Source: Myotis daubentonii
Lineage: Eukaryota > Chordata > Mammalia > Chiroptera > Vespertilionidae
Length of the DNA stretch: 64,000 nucleotides
Direction: 5' to 3'
Assembly: GCF_963259705.1 (NCBI RefSeq)
Contig: NC_081847.1
Location: 89,732,546 to 89,796,545, forward strand
This document shows, one piece after another, positions 12,033-24,022 of this stretch (its first letter is position 1; every line of letters begins with the position of its first letter). Under the pieces are notes generated by a model. It had not been told where the DNA came from and ran no database searches. It saw only the letters and a program-made list of their open reading frames with translations. The position numbers and the translations under genes are program-made.

Positions 12033-13999
12033 GATTTTTCCTTTTCTATCCTCTTTCATACTTAAAAAAAATTTTAGTTGCTGCCCTAGAGTTTGCAACT
12101 TTCAGTTCATGGGCAGTGCAGGTACTTTATAATAGATCCCAGAACACTTGAATACTCTAATAATACATATATGGTATAATGTATATATAATGCATATATT
12201 TATATACATATATGTATACATATTATATATATATGAGTAGTCCCAATTTCTCCCTCATATCAAATATAATAAACTGTAATCACCCAAGGCATTGTTACTA
12301 TTATTACTTTCAACAGTTTTATCTAATAGGTAAATTAAGAATAGGAGAAATAAATGGTTTTATTTTTCTTTCACTTACCCCTGTGACATTTTTTAAAAAT
12401 GTAAATCTGGCTTTCTGACCCGAATCATTTCTTTTCTTTTGGAGGAACTTGTCTAATCTTCCTTGCAGAAAAATTCTACTGGTAATGAATTTGCTCATTT
12501 TTATTTATCTTAGAAAATCATTATTTCTCTTAAATTTTGAAGGACACTTTTGCTGGATATAGAATATTAGGTTGGTATTTTCTTGTTTCCTTCTAATACT
12601 TTAAATATGCCACTCCACTCTCTTCTTCCCCTTGTTGCGTCTGGTAAGGGATATAATATAAATATTATGTTTTTTCCTTTATCAGTAAGGTATCCCCTCC
12701 CTCCCCAGCTTTTCTTCTAGCTTTTCTTTGTCTTTGTCTTTCTGAACCTTAAATATGATATGCATAGGTTTTATATTTGTTAGTTATCCTGATTGGTGTT
12801 CTCTGTGATTCCTGGAACTGTAGTTTGGAGTCTGTCACTAATTTTGGAAAATTCACAGCCACATATTTATTCTGCTTTGTTTTCTTCTCCCTCTGGTATT
12901 CCAATTACATGTATGTTACACCTGTTGTAAATGAACCACAATCTCATAATTCTCTTTTTGTTATTACTTTTCTTTGCATTTCACGTTGGCGAGTTTTACT
13001 AAAGTATCTTCAAAGTCACTGGTGGTTTCCTTCTTGTTCGGTCTACTGATGAGCACATCGAAGGCATTTTTCGCGCTTTTATAGCATTTTATGTCTGTAG
13101 TATACCTTTTGACTCTTAGAGCTTCCATCTTTCTGATTAAATTATCCATCTACTCTTAAATGTTGTCTACTTTTTCCATAAAGCCCTTAGCATATTAGTC
13201 ATAGACATCTTAAATTCCCTGTCTAAAGTTTTCAAAATCGGTGTCATATCTGAGTCTGGTTCTGATGCTGGCTTTATATCTTCACACGTGTGTTTTGTGT
13301 TTTTTTTTCTTTCTGGCATATTTTATACTTTTTGATGGGAGTTGGATGTGGTAATTGGATAATAAGATCTGAGGTAACTAGGCCTTCAGTGTGAGAATTT
13401 TTGTTGATCCAAGTTGAGCTTGTTTTGTGTTTGTTGCGTCTGTAGGCGTAGAGGCTTCAATTTTTTCTAGTGTTCTTTTCTCTGCCCCGTTGTCTAAGAA
13501 CTCTTTCATGAACAGACTCTGTGTCTTCAAGCTAGTTCAACTGCAATGCTGTTGATGTAGTGGTAAGGGGAGGAGGAAGGGAAGCGCTCTATAATTTTTT
13601 GGTTAAAATCAGTCTTTTAGTGGGCCTGAGTCCCTGGGCTATAACTTTAAAAATGTTTCTTAGCCCCCCCCCCCCCCCCCCCAGTGAGACAGGAAGGCTA
13701 GAGGGTTGGGGTTGGCTAATTGCCATTTTCCCAGGTCAGAAAAGACTGGCAAAGTATTTTCCCTTGGAGAGCTTTTATGCAGAATTATCTGGGTATATTT
13801 CCAAATGGAAACCGGAGGGGGTTTTTCTTCGATCTTTACCATTAGAACTTGGCAAAATTCCTAGAGGAAAAACCCATGAAAGTATAGGGTCCTCAAGCAT
13901 TTCCCCCGCTGAACTAGTCCACCTTCAGCCTCCAACACCTCATCAAAATTGCCATTTAAGTATTTCCACGAGCTTTGGCTCCAGCAGCTTCTGCTAAAG
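12033..13999 (-). mobile_element. Old L1/HAL1 fragment, 5' and ORF1 region antisense
   Basis: ttgaaggacacttttgctgg, tatagaatattaggttgg and the following pyrimidine-rich stretch are the complement of L1M/HAL1 ORF1. tgccctagagtttgcaactt near 12080 and ttttagtgggcctgagtccc near 13615 are also L1M landmarks. No usable frame. A poly(C) run lies at 13664-13682. Confidence 0.65.
12160..12236 (+). repeat. TA-rich low-complexity tract
   Basis: Imperfect atatat repeats with occasional G/C, within the old L1 block. Confidence 0.8.
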
Positions 14000-14211
14000 C
14001 AGCAGTTCTCAACCTGTGGGTCGCGACCCCTTTGGCAGTAGAAGGACCCTTTCACAGGGATCACCTAAGACCATCCTGCATATCTGATATTTACATTACA
14101 ATTCATAACAGTAGCAACATTACAGTTATGAAGTAGCCACGAAAATAATTTTATGGTTGGGTCACAACATAAGGAACTGTATTTAAAGGGCCAGAAGGTT
14201 GAGAACCACTG
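14000..14211 (+). mobile_element. SPIN-like hAT MITE, internally deleted, 212 bp
   Basis: Ends cagcagttctcaacctg and aaggttgagaaccactg match the inverted repeats of the SPIN (Space Invaders)/URR1-like hAT family. About 90 bp present in the copies at 55.5 and 58.8 kb is missing after 'ctaagaccat'. No convincing TSD remains, so one flank may have changed. Confidence 0.8.
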
Positions 14212-15530
14212 TAAGGAAGCAGATTTTAGCTGAAACTCTATGTTAACTTCTCTCTCCAGATTCCATGATGGGGGTGTGCCCTTGTGACCCCATTTTTTTT
14301 TATGAGTCTAAGGAAAGTGATGGATTTTAGTATGTTCTGCTTGTGTTTTATTGTAAGGACAGAATGGATAACTTCTAAGCTTTTTACATAACAGAGCTCT
14401 AGAATTTTAATTGCTTTATATTTTTTAGTGTAAGTTTCTAGGCAACATATTCTTGTCGTTTCTTTGTTTGAAAACATCTTTATTTTACCTTCATAGAGCA
14501 TGTCCTGAAGAATATTTTTACTGGGTAAAGAATTCTCAGTTGGCTGTTTTTCTTTTTGGTTCCTCAATTGTGTCACTGCATTGTATCCCACTTTCCACCA
14601 TAAGTCTTATTGTTCTTTCTTTGAAGATGATGTGTTTGTTTCCCCCTCTTGCTGTTTTTAGGATTCTCTCTTCATCACTGTTGTCCAGCAGTTTCATTGT
14701 GACACTAGAGGCCCGGTGCACAAATTCATGCACGGGGGGGGTCTGGTCCACCCGCACCAATCCCGCAGGCTCACCAGGGGGTGGGGGTGTAGGAGGTTGG
14801 CCTGGCAGCCCCACCCCCTGGTCAAACTCCTGGTCCAGGGGATAATTTGCATATTAGCCTTTTATTATATAGGATGCCTCAGAAAGGTTATTTTCTTATT
14901 ATCCCTAGGGATTCCTAGAACTTTTAAAGATGCTCATCTATGAGTTTTTCAAGTATTACTTATGGTCCATTCTCTCTTCATTTTTTTCTGGGATTCTTAT
15001 GACACATTTTCCTTTATGCTTTAGTTTTGGTTTCCATTGATCATCCTTCAGTAAAATTATCCTATCTTCTGCTATTTCTAAGTTGATGTTAAAACTATTA
15101 GATTAATTTCTAGTTTCAAATATCATATTTTAAGTTCTAGAATCTCAGTTACATATATTTTCTTTGTATAGTCCAGTCTAATTGTCTGGCAGAACTCTCA
15201 ATATTTTTATGGGTTTTCTACAACTTTTTCCTTTACCCTCCTGAATGGGTTAACTGTAATTCTTTTAAAGTCTTTAGCTACCCATTCCAATATCTGGACT
15301 GCATTTGTTTCATTTTGTCTATTTATTCCTCCTTAGCTTGGACATATTGTCTTGTCTCTTGGCACAGCCAACCATTTTTTATGGACTATTTCTGGTGATG
15401 TTATCATGCCCCAAGAGTGTGTCCCTTGTTAATGCTGGGCAGCAGGAGCTGGTGCTTGGTTTCAACATTTTAATCAGGCTCAGACTACCTCGGGTTTGTC
15501 CTATCACTACAGTCTGGCTTTCTGGGGCTT
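14212..15530 (-). mobile_element. Old L1/HAL1 fragment, ORF1 antisense, split by a Helitron
   Basis: ccctcttgctgtttttagga and gattctctcttcatcactg before the Helitron, and gtccattctctcttcatttt plus aactttttcctttaccctcc after it, are the complement of L1M/HAL1 ORF1 and its upstream part. Diverged. Confidence 0.6.
14705..14874 (-). mobile_element. Non-autonomous Helitron inside old L1, 170 bp
   Basis: Reverse orientation: on + it begins CTAGAGGCCCGGTGCAC and ends TTTTATTATATAGGA, flanked by A (14704) and T (14875). The hairpin is slightly decayed (ggtgcacaaattcatgcac). The antisense L1 reads on either side, so the insertion post-dates the L1. Confidence 0.9.
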
Positions 15531-16084
15531 TTCAATGATGGTGTGGTTGTGCTCACTGGGGCCCTTCCACTAGTGAGTTTTCATCCGCTCAGCATTGCAA
15601 AATGACATACATGCTGTGATCCTTTAAGAGACTTTTGACCTAACATTTTAGTTTCATGCATTGAAGCACTTCAGAATTATGGAAATGTTTAAAATGAAAT
15701 GATGTATGTATCTGAGACCCCACAATTTTCCACCTTGGTATCTATCCCCAATCCTCTGTGCTGGCTGACAGATCAGCTTACCATGCAGAGGTCCTCTCTC
15801 AGGCCAAGCCAGGCACCTCAACCTATAGCACCAACTCCCCCAAATCAGTAAAATGCCCCAAAGCAGTTTTACATTTTTCTTGTTTTCTTGGTATTTCCCT
15901 ATCATTTCTTCATGGTTACTCTTGGAAGAGGGAGACAACTATCATACCATTTTAGCATCAAACTAGAAAACAGATCTAGAACTCCTCTTAAGTTAATTAC
16001 ATTAGTTTATTTTTGTAATAATGTTAACAGTTTATAGATTTACTCATATTACTATCTATAGATAATTAAACCTCATTACCTAAC

Positions 16085-16580
16085 TGTTGGGGAACACATG
16101 AGACTTGGTTGGAAAGTTTGTAAGGAGTACATTCTGAGAAAAGGGAAGTGTGTGGAAGGCCACCTGCCCTGTTTATTGGAATTCCGACTTAGGGGAGACT
16201 TAGGGGAGTGTCGAAGGTGGTCCTCCCTAATTATTCCTTGACCTTTCCAAAGAAGTCTGTGCATGTGCAGACCCCCGGGTGTATACTGGAATCTTTATGC
16301 TTAATCCCTGGATGCCCCTCCCTAGAGGACAATGCAAACATGTGTCTTCCCAAGATTACTCACCCTATTGATTGTATCTAAAAGATAAACTTTATCTCAA
16401 ACTGCTGCTACAATAAAAGGCTAACTAGGCAGCAATCAAGGCTGCCTGGTCCCTTTGGCCAGGCTGTCCCTTAGCCTCTCTTTCCCAGCAAATGTTGTGT
16501 TAGAGTAATCCACTCATCCTTCGCTTAGGGGCTGCTGGTCAGCCCTAGCAAGGTGGTGCCCTGTGTGAGGAGCCCTGGCA
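16085..16580 (+). mobile_element. Solo LTR of an endogenous retrovirus, 496 bp, 6-bp TSD
   Basis: Starts TGTTGGGG and ends CCTGGCA, flanked by CCTAAC on both sides (16079-16084, 16581-16586). An AATAAA signal lies at 16412-16417. It contains a tandem repeat of gacttagggga near 16187-16208. No viral genes are attached. The 6-bp TSD again points to a class II-like integrase. Confidence 0.78.
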
Positions 16581-16616
16581 CCTAACAATGAAATAAGTAC
16601 TTTAAATGTTGACTCA

Positions 16617-17163
16617 TAATAGATGATAGCCAAATTTGGAAGTAGCCCAAGTACCCATCAGTAGATGAGTGGATAAAAAAGCTGTGGTACATTTATACAA
16701 TGCAATACTACTCAGCCCTAAAAAAGAAGGAAATCTTACCTTTTGCAAAAACATGCATTGCCCTGGAGAATATTATGCTAAGTGAAGTAAGCCAGTCAGA
16801 GAAGGACAGGTGCCATATGATTTCACTTATATATGGGATCTAGTGAACTAAATAAACTAACAAAGTGGAGACAGTTTCATGGATACAGAGAGCAGACTGA
16901 CAGTTCTCACAGGGGAGCTTGGTGAGAAGGTGAAGGGATTAAGCAAATACAAAAAAAGGAAGACTCATGGACAGACAACAGTATGGTGATTGGGGAGTGG
17001 GGGAGGTAGAAGAAGGTAAAATGGAGATAAATGGTGATGGAAGGAGACTTGGCAGGTGGTAAGTACACAATACAATATACAGATAATGTACTGTAGAACT
17101 GTATACCTGACCTATATAATTTTGTTAACTAATGTCACCCCAATAAAATCATTAAATAAAAAA
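16617..17163 (+). mobile_element. L1 3' end: ORF2 C-terminus, 3' UTR and poly(A)
   Basis: Sense L1: the frame around 16670-16860 reads like the ORF2 C-terminus (WYIYTMQYYSALKKKE, MLSEVSQSEKDRCHM, ISLIYGI). A 3' UTR follows, with caataaaatc (AATAAA at 17142-17147) and an A-rich tail. 5'-truncated. Lies directly after the solo LTR. Confidence 0.85.
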
Positions 17164-17219
17164 GTAGATAACAGAACAATTTTTATTTTTATCAATGCTT
17201 TACTTCCTGAGGAATGTTT

Positions 17220-17440
17220 CTTTTAATATATATTTTTTATTGATTTCAGAAAGGAAGGGAGAGGGAGAGAGAGATAGAAACATCATTGATGAGAGAGAGA
17301 ATCATTGATCGGCTGCCTCCTACATACCCCACTTGTGCCCTGATGGAGCCCCCAACTTGGGCATGTGCCCTGACCAGGAATTGAACCGTGACCTCCTGGT
17401 TCATAGGTTGATGTTCAACCAGTGAGCAACGGTGGCTGGG
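17220..17440 (-). mobile_element. Ves SINE with 14-bp TSD
   Basis: Reverse copy flanked by cctgaggaatgttt (17206-17219 and 17441-17454). It keeps the gaattgaaccgtgacctcctggtt block (B-box side). Confidence 0.92.
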
Positions 17441-17651
17441 CCTGAGGAATGTTTTCGAAGTGTTATCTACCCAATCACCTGCATTAGAATGGCCATTTCT
17501 GTGTATGTGTGATGGGGGAGGTTGTTAAATGCAGGTCATGGACCCTTTTCACATCTAATGAATTTAAATGTCTGGGGTGGGGGCGGACCCAATAATTTAC
17601 ATTTTTAATTAGTTTCCCCTCCTGATGAAATTCTAATTCATGTTACTTCTT

Positions 17652-17863
17652 TAAAAAAATATATATTTTTATTGATTTCAGAAAGGAAGGGAGAGGGAGA
17701 GATAGAAACATCAATAATGAGAATCATTAATGGGCTGCCTTCTGCAGGCCCCCTACTGGGGATTGAGCCCACAACAGGGGCATGTGCCCTTGACCGGAAT
17801 TGAACCTGGGACCCTTTGGTCTGGAGGCCAATGCTCTATCCAATGAGCAAAACCAGCTAGGGC
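17652..17863 (-). mobile_element. Ves SINE
   Basis: Reverse copy with ttttattgatttcagaaagg start and 'gacccttt..ctgga' tRNA block, ending accagctagggc. It belongs to the 'GACTGAAGGGTCCC' subfamily. Confidence 0.9.
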
Positions 17864-18285
17864 TCCTGAAAAATACATATTTCTTTTCTAACATGTTCAT
17901 AAAAATGTAAATGCTAATTTGTTATTAACATCATTGTCATAATTAATTTAAAATGATTAATGAACGTTAGTTTTCCTGGTTTAATTATTTGCTAATGACA
18001 CTAGTTTAATTAACTGCTCATGTTGACGAATATATAATTCCTCTTTCCACTGCTTTTCATAATCCCACTCGGGAAGCAGATTTTTCATCAATGCAAGGCA
18101 TGGCCCGCCTGTCAGCATTTCATGTTCACTGACTTGCTAACGTGATACTCTTTCAACTAGTGCTCTGTTCATTTCTGTTTTCAGTCATTTATTTGAAAGG
18201 TTTTCTGTCTAAACATTTCCAAACAACTTACAACAAGTTTTGGCCCAGGGCAAGCAGCTTCACTAGTGAAAATAGTACCTTCGGG

Positions 18286-18527
18286 CCCTAGTCAGTTTGG
18301 CTCAGTGGTTAGAGTGTCTGTGGTCTGAAGGGTCATGGGTTCAATTCTGGTCAAGGGCATGTTTCTTGGTTGCAGGCTCCATACCCGGCCCTGGTCAGGC
18401 CTCAGCGGGAGGCAACTAATCGATGTGTCTCCATCACATTGATGTTTCTCTCTCTCTGTCTCTCCCCTTCCTCCCACTCTCTCTCAAAATCAATAGAAAA
18501 AATATCCTCAGGTGAGGATTAACAAAA
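18286..18527 (+). mobile_element. Ves SINE, long variant with CCTCAGGTGAGG tail
   Basis: Forward copy with A box ttggctcagtgg and B box ggttcaattctgg. The tail is aatatcctcaggtgaggatt, a variant also seen at 48982-49269 and 57174-57445. The target motif agtaccttc lies at 18274-18282 and 18528-18536. A second Ves abuts its right TSD. Confidence 0.9.
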
Positions 18528-18536
18528 AGTACCTTC

Positions 18537-18760
18537 AGGCCCTGACTGGTTTGGCTCAGTGGATAGTGCGTCGGCCTGTAGACTGAAGGGTCCCAGGTTT
18601 GATTCTGGTCAAGGGCATGTACCTTGGTTGCGGGCTCATCCCCAGTGGGGGGTGTGCAGGAGGCAGCTGATCGATACTTCTATCTCATTGATGTTTCTAA
18701 CTCTCTATCCCTCTCCCTCCCCCGCTGTAAAAAAATCAATAAAATATATATTTTTTAAAA
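18537..18760 (+). mobile_element. Ves SINE, tandem to the previous copy
   Basis: Forward copy, close to consensus: ggccctgactggtttggctc, B box ggtttgattctgg, aatcaataaaatatatattt tail. It is flanked by agtaccttc at 18528-18536 and 18761-18769, the same motif that flanks the upstream Ves. Confidence 0.93.
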
Positions 18761-19139
18761 AGTACCTTCAGTAACTCAGATGAGCATAAATTCGTTATGG
18801 GAGGGGTTATGGAGTGTGGGACTGGATGTACTTTCATATTCTCCCTGGGGAATCCGTTCCTTAGAGATAAGACATCTACCTTTTTCTTCGACCCGTCAAA
18901 CTGCCACGTTCTGGCTCTGAGTACCTATCTCAGTAGGTTAGTGAGAAATTTCTCTCTTATCTCATTGCCATTCTGACTAAGTCAGGAACCAAAACATGAA
19001 CTCAGCAAAGCATTGGAAACTGAAATGCAGATTTGGAGAAGAGAAAGTTTAAAGGCATAAATGATTGCTGACATATGAATAAAATGTATCTCCCAGAAAG
19101 TTCAGTGAAGGATAGCCTCATAGTTGGGAAAGACATCTG

Positions 19140-20115
19140 GCTTCAAGATGGCAGGCTAAGGATATGAGGAGACGAATAACAGATTAAATCTCCATGGTAT
19201 TAAAAAATCTGATCCTGAATGTGTATTAAAAATTTAAAGCAAATCACTATTCTTCAAGTAGACTGCAAAACTTCCATGTGCATAGAGAAGTAAACGGAAC
19301 CATGAAAATGTAACCAAGCCAATAATAGAAATGCTTTTAAAAAATATCATAAATATTAAACATGAAATAAGATGACAGGAATAAGTTAAAATAAATTAAC
19401 AATAACAATGAAGAGAGTTTGGGTAAAGTATGTTAGCTCTTTGCATTACAAATATAGCTATATTTTATATACTAGACACATATTTAAGACAAAGTGACAT
19501 AGAATGCTGGAAAATAAAGAAACAGAAAAAAATATTCTAGCAAATCCTAACCAAAAAAAAAAAAAAAAAAATAGTTGAACTCTATCAACATTAAGAATTC
19601 AAGGCACAAAGAATTAAAAGGCTGAAGACACTTTTTTTATATATGAAAGAAACCCTTTTAAAAATAATATGCCATGGTCCTTACAATGTAACTAGACCAG
19701 GGGTGGGCAAACTTTTTGACTCGAGGGCCACAATGGGTTCTTAAACTGGACCGGAGGGCCGGAACAAAAGCATGGATGGAGTGTTTGTGTGAACTAATAT
19801 AAATTCAAAGTAAACATCATTACATAAAAGGGTACGGTCTTTTTTTTTTTTAGTTTTATTCATTTCAAACGGGCCGGATCCGGCCCGCGGGCCGTAGTTT
19901 GCCCACAGCTGAACTAGACTCATAAAATTCAATGAAAAAATGACAAATCCAGTCATACTGAAAGATTTTAAAATATCTTTGTCAGATTAATAGACATGAA
20001 GTAAAACTCTAGAAGGTTTAGACATCATAAGTGAGTTTGACTTCATTGGTATTTACTTACAAAATTATTCACATACAAATAAATGCTATAGATTTTTTTA
20101 AAAAAACATTCAAGC
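19140..20115 (+). mobile_element. Old L1 fragment, sense, endonuclease region, with nested nhAT
   Basis: The clearest part is 19925-20100 (aatccagtcatactgaaaga, tttaaaatatctttgtcaga), which is like the ORF2 endonuclease coding region of L1M. The 5' part is A-rich and uncertain. The nhAT at 19698-19911 interrupts it. Confidence 0.5.
19698..19911 (+). mobile_element. nhAT MITE, 214 bp, perfect 8-bp TSD
   Basis: Terminal inverted repeats CAGGGGTGGGCAAAC and GTTTGCCCACAGCTG, flanked on both sides by AACTAGAC (19690-19697 and 19912-19919). Both ends are rich in GGGCCGG-type palindromes, and the copy holds an internal poly(T). It has no coding capacity and needs a hAT transposase from elsewhere. 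It sits in sense-strand L1. Confidence 0.92.
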
Positions 20116-20130
20116 ATCAAAAACATTTGT

Positions 20131-20292
20131 GGGCCTGGCTGGTGTGGCTCAGCGGTTGAGCGTTGACCCATGAACAAGGAGGCCACAGTTTGATTCAGGA
20201 TTGCATGTTAGATCCCCAGTAGGGGGCATGCATCATTGATGTTTCCATCTCTCTCTCCCTCTCCCTTCCTTTCTCAAAAACAAAAACATATT
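20131..20292 (+). mobile_element. Ves SINE, internally shortened
   Basis: Forward copy with tggctcagcggttgagcg and a shortened centre ('ggggcatgcatcattgatg'). The flanks share aaaaacattt (near 20121 and 20294). It is inserted between two sense L1 segments. Confidence 0.88.
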
Positions 20293-21400
20293 AAAAAACA
20301 TTTATGATATGAGAGAAATACTTGCAAATTATGAATCTGACAAAGGAATTATATTTGGAATATATAAAAAACTCTCAAATTTCAATATTAAAAAAAATCC
20401 AAGTTGAAAGTGGGCAAGAGACTAGAACTGATATTTTACTAAAGAGAATGTACAGATGGAAAATAAGCATATAAAATAGGTTCAACATCACCAGCCACTA
20501 GATAAATGCAAATTGAAACCACAGTGGAATATCACTACACAACTATCAGAATAGCCAAATAAAAAATGGTGATAATACCAAATGTTGGTGAAGATGTGGA
20601 AAACCATTCTCTCCCTGGCCTGTGGGGATATAAAACGTTACAGGCTCTCCGGAAAATAGTCTGACAGTTCCTTTTAAACGTAAAACTGGACTTACCGTAC
20701 TACCTAGAATTTTACTCTTGCGTATATATGCCAAAGGATTGAAAATTGCTTTTCATGCAGAACCTTATATGTGAATATTCTTAGCCACATTAGTACAGTG
20801 GCCCCAAACTAGAAATTATCCAAATGTCCTTCAGTGGGTGAATGGGTATAACATCTGATGCATCTGTGCCATCGAATACTACTCAGGAATGAAAAGAGGA
20901 ACAAGCCATTGAAACTTGCAAAAATGTGCAGAACCTAAAGGAAATTATACTGAGAGGAAAAGCTAATATCAAAAGGATTATATACTAGTCTTGCAGCATG
21001 CTTCCATTCCTATAACATTTGTGAAATAACATAATTGCATAGATGGCAAACAGACTAGCAATTGCTCAGGGTTAGGATGGGGAGTTGGAGTTAGTGTGGC
21101 CGTAAGAAGTAGCATGGAGGCATCTTGTAGAGATGATACAACTGAGTATCTCGATTGTGGTAGTGGTTACTTAAGATATGCAATTGATAGGATTGCATAG
21201 AGCCATACTTCCTACCTTCCAAACACACATGAGTACACATAAAACTGGTGAAATCTGAATAAACTCTGTGGGTTGTATCAGTGATGACAATGCAGAAGTA
21301 GAAATAAAATACCAGCCATTCAAGTCAAGCAATGCAAAGAAAGAACAATGCTTTATGAATGGCTGTGGCAAGGATACTCGGTTACCTACTAAATACTCAG
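20293..21400 (+). mobile_element. Old L1 fragment, sense, ORF2 C-terminal and 3' region
   Basis: gacaaaggaattatatttgg, aacatcaccagccactagat, caaattgaaaccacagtgga, catctgtgccatcgaatact and actcaggaatgaaaagagga are landmarks of the ORF2 C-terminal half in order. The frame is broken throughout. The right boundary is approximate. Confidence 0.75.
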
Positions 21401-21433
21401 CTTTATACTTCCTGCTAGCAAAACCCTCATTTT

Positions 21434-21605
21434 AGCCCTGGCCAGGTACCTCATTTGGATGGAGTATTATCTGGAACACCAAGAGGTTTCGGGTTTGATT
21501 CTGGGTCAAGACACCGACCGAGGCTGTGGGTTCAATCCCCAGTCAGGCACATGCGGGAAGCAACCAAATCAATGGAAAAAAATATCCTTGTGTGAAGATT
21601 AACAA
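21434..21605 (+). mobile_element. Degenerate Ves SINE
   Basis: Forward remnant: ttagccctggccagg, gggtttgattctgggtca, then a tail related to the CCTCAGGTGAGG variant (aatatccttgtgtgaagatt). The A box is damaged. Confidence 0.75.
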
Positions 21606-22013
21606 AACAGAACAACAACAACAAACACACAATTAATTTTAATCTAGTTGCTAATATGACCAGCTTAAAAATTACATTCCTTTCCATCTTTTTTGAGGTT
21701 GGATGGCTAATGAAATGCAAGAAAACACTGTGAGTTAGAACTTCTGGGAACCCATTATCATCTTACTTTTTTTTTTTTTCATTTTTCCAGTATCTAATGA
21801 GGAGATGATGCCTGCATGGCTAGTGGTAGTCTTGGGACTAAGAGGAAAAAACAAGAGAAGCCAGACACTTTCCCCTTTACATCATTAAATTGCTGAGCAA
21901 ATGCCAGCAACTGCTCTACTCGACACTTGATTATTTCAGAACGATAAGCACTCATGTGTTTAATCCATGATTGTCAGGCCTCTCTGAATGCTTCAAAGGT
22001 TATCAGAGATTAA

Positions 22014-22236
22014 AAATGGTGGCAGAATAAGTGGATGTTGCACAGACACGCGCCCAGGAACAAACTGGAATTACAACTAAAATCCAGAAAAACTTCCTGA
22101 ATAATCAATGGAAGACTCGCTGGAGATATGGAGGACTGGAAGTGGAGACCATATAGAGACTAGTAGGAGGGGCAGAGGCAGGAAAGGGCTGGCCCGGCGC
22201 CCACAGACAGCAACTGAAGTTCTGGAAAGAAGGTTT
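22014..22236 (+). mobile_element. L1 5' UTR fragment (bat/laurasiatherian L1 type)
   Basis: aaaaatggtggcagaataag, gcacagacacgcgcccagga and aactggaattacaactaaaa are characteristic of the 5' UTR start of young L1s in this lineage. It then stops, and the following DNA is older ORF2-like sequence. A full L1 does not follow. Confidence 0.7.
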
Positions 22237-23480
22237 GTCACATATTGTCAAGTTGGATCAATATGATAAGTTCTATCAAGGTAATTCTCTTTGTTAACAG
22301 AGAAAAGGGGAAAATTATGTGATTATTTTATGAATGCTAAGAATTATATAAAGTCTAACATGCATTCATGATGACAACTTAAAAAATAAGAAGTAGAAAG
22401 ATACTTTCTTAATTCATTAAGAACTATCTGATAAAAATATGCAAACATATTTCATAATGAGATATTAGAAACATGCTCAGGAATATAAAAATAACAGAAT
22501 ATTTATTATCACTGATCAATATCCTAAAGACTAAAGCTAAAACAGTCAAAGAAAAAAATGGTTCAGAGATTGAAAAAATGGAGATCTTCCTAGAACATTT
22601 AAGAGAATCAACTAATAAAAACAAAACTAATAAAAGAACTTAGCAAGTTGGTTGGATAAAATTTCCCATGAAAAAAAATATTTTTTATTTTTCATCAGTA
22701 AGAAATTAAAAATTAATTTAGATAATAAGAACCAGTTTACAACAGCTTACAAACATAAAATGCCTGAATTTAAAAAACCTAATAAAATGCAAGATGTTCA
22801 TAGAGAAAATAATAAACCTTTACTCCATGATTTAAATAATCCAAATAAACAGAGAACTGGACTACATTAATAAATGGCAATATTCAATATTAGTAGAATA
22901 TCGGCCCTCCCTAAATTAGTCTAATCAGAGAAATGTATATAAAAATAAAATTATTTTCTGCAAAAAAAAAAGAGGCTGAGAATAATAAGTGTCAGTAAAA
23001 ATATTGAAAACAGGTCCCTTCCCAAGCTATTTTTAAGTTATGAGTACATTGATTTACTGAGTTTTGGCAGAAATTTGGAAGTATAATTAAAAATAAATTC
23101 TGTGAGTCTGTGACCTTGCAATTCTATTTCTAGAGATTTTGCTTGAGGGAAAAATAATGTTCACTACAGCATTATTTGAATTATCAAAACATTGAAAACA
23201 AACTTAATGAAGGTTAAATCAAACATGGAATGTACGTTTTATAGAATATTATCTATGAATTAAAATATACAACCCACAGGTATCAAAACAGATTACTCTA
23301 AAAGTCACAAATTGCTCAGTATATAGAAAATAAAAACAAATGTATAAAACAATTTAAAACAACACACAAACATACTAAAAAAGGTTAAAATATTGGAAAT
23401 TTGCACAAGAGACAATATTATTACCTTAGGGGAAATAAGAGAGGATACTAATATTAGGGATAATGGTCAAAGTTTTAAAA
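22237..23480 (+). mobile_element. Old L1 ORF2 fragment, sense
   Basis: aactaataaaagaacttagc, ttggttggataaaatttccc, ttacaacagcttacaaacat and ttcatagagaaaataataaa follow the order of the L1 reverse transcriptase C-terminal part. 23040-23480 resembles the later ORF2 region but is weak. Heavily decayed. Confidence 0.6.
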
Positions 23481-23832
23481 ATTTAGGGCTAAGAAAAATA
23501 AAATAAATAAAATTTTAGGGCTAACCTTGAAAATCCAAAGGGAAATTGGGGTTATGTATTAGTTGCACAATTAAAGATGAATTAAACAAGGCTGGTGATT
23601 ATTGTTTTATATATGCGGATTTTGATGGTGTTCAATTAAAGGGTAGAAGGAAATTTTGGCTGATGCTGAATTAATACAGATATACTAGTACTTAATCAGA
23701 GCTTTACAAGTGATGAGCAGCCGGCACAGTTATAGGCACAAATCTCCAGATAATGTAGTGAGTGCTAGGACAGAATGGGGAATAGAGAAGTTGCTGGTTT
23801 TCTGTTAGAAAATATAAGGAGGTGAATTTGAA

Positions 23833-24022
23833 TTACTGATTTCAGAAAGAAAGGGAGAGATAGAAAGATCAATGATGACAGAGAATCATGGATTGGCTGC
23901 CTCCTGCACGCCCCCTACTGGGGCTTAAGCCCGAAACATGGGAGTGCATCCAGACAGGGAATCAAACCATGACCTCCTGGTTCATAGGTCAATGCTCAAC
24001 CACTGAGCCACACTGGTTGGGT
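23833..24022 (-). mobile_element. Ves SINE
   Basis: Reverse copy lacking most of its A-rich end: ttactgatttcagaaagaaa, ggattggctgcctcctgcac, aatcaaaccatgacctcctg, cactgagccacactgg. Confidence 0.88.

Noticed and set aside
13560..13997. 145-codon frame
   Set aside because: Crosses a poly(C) run and reads antisense through old L1 sequence.
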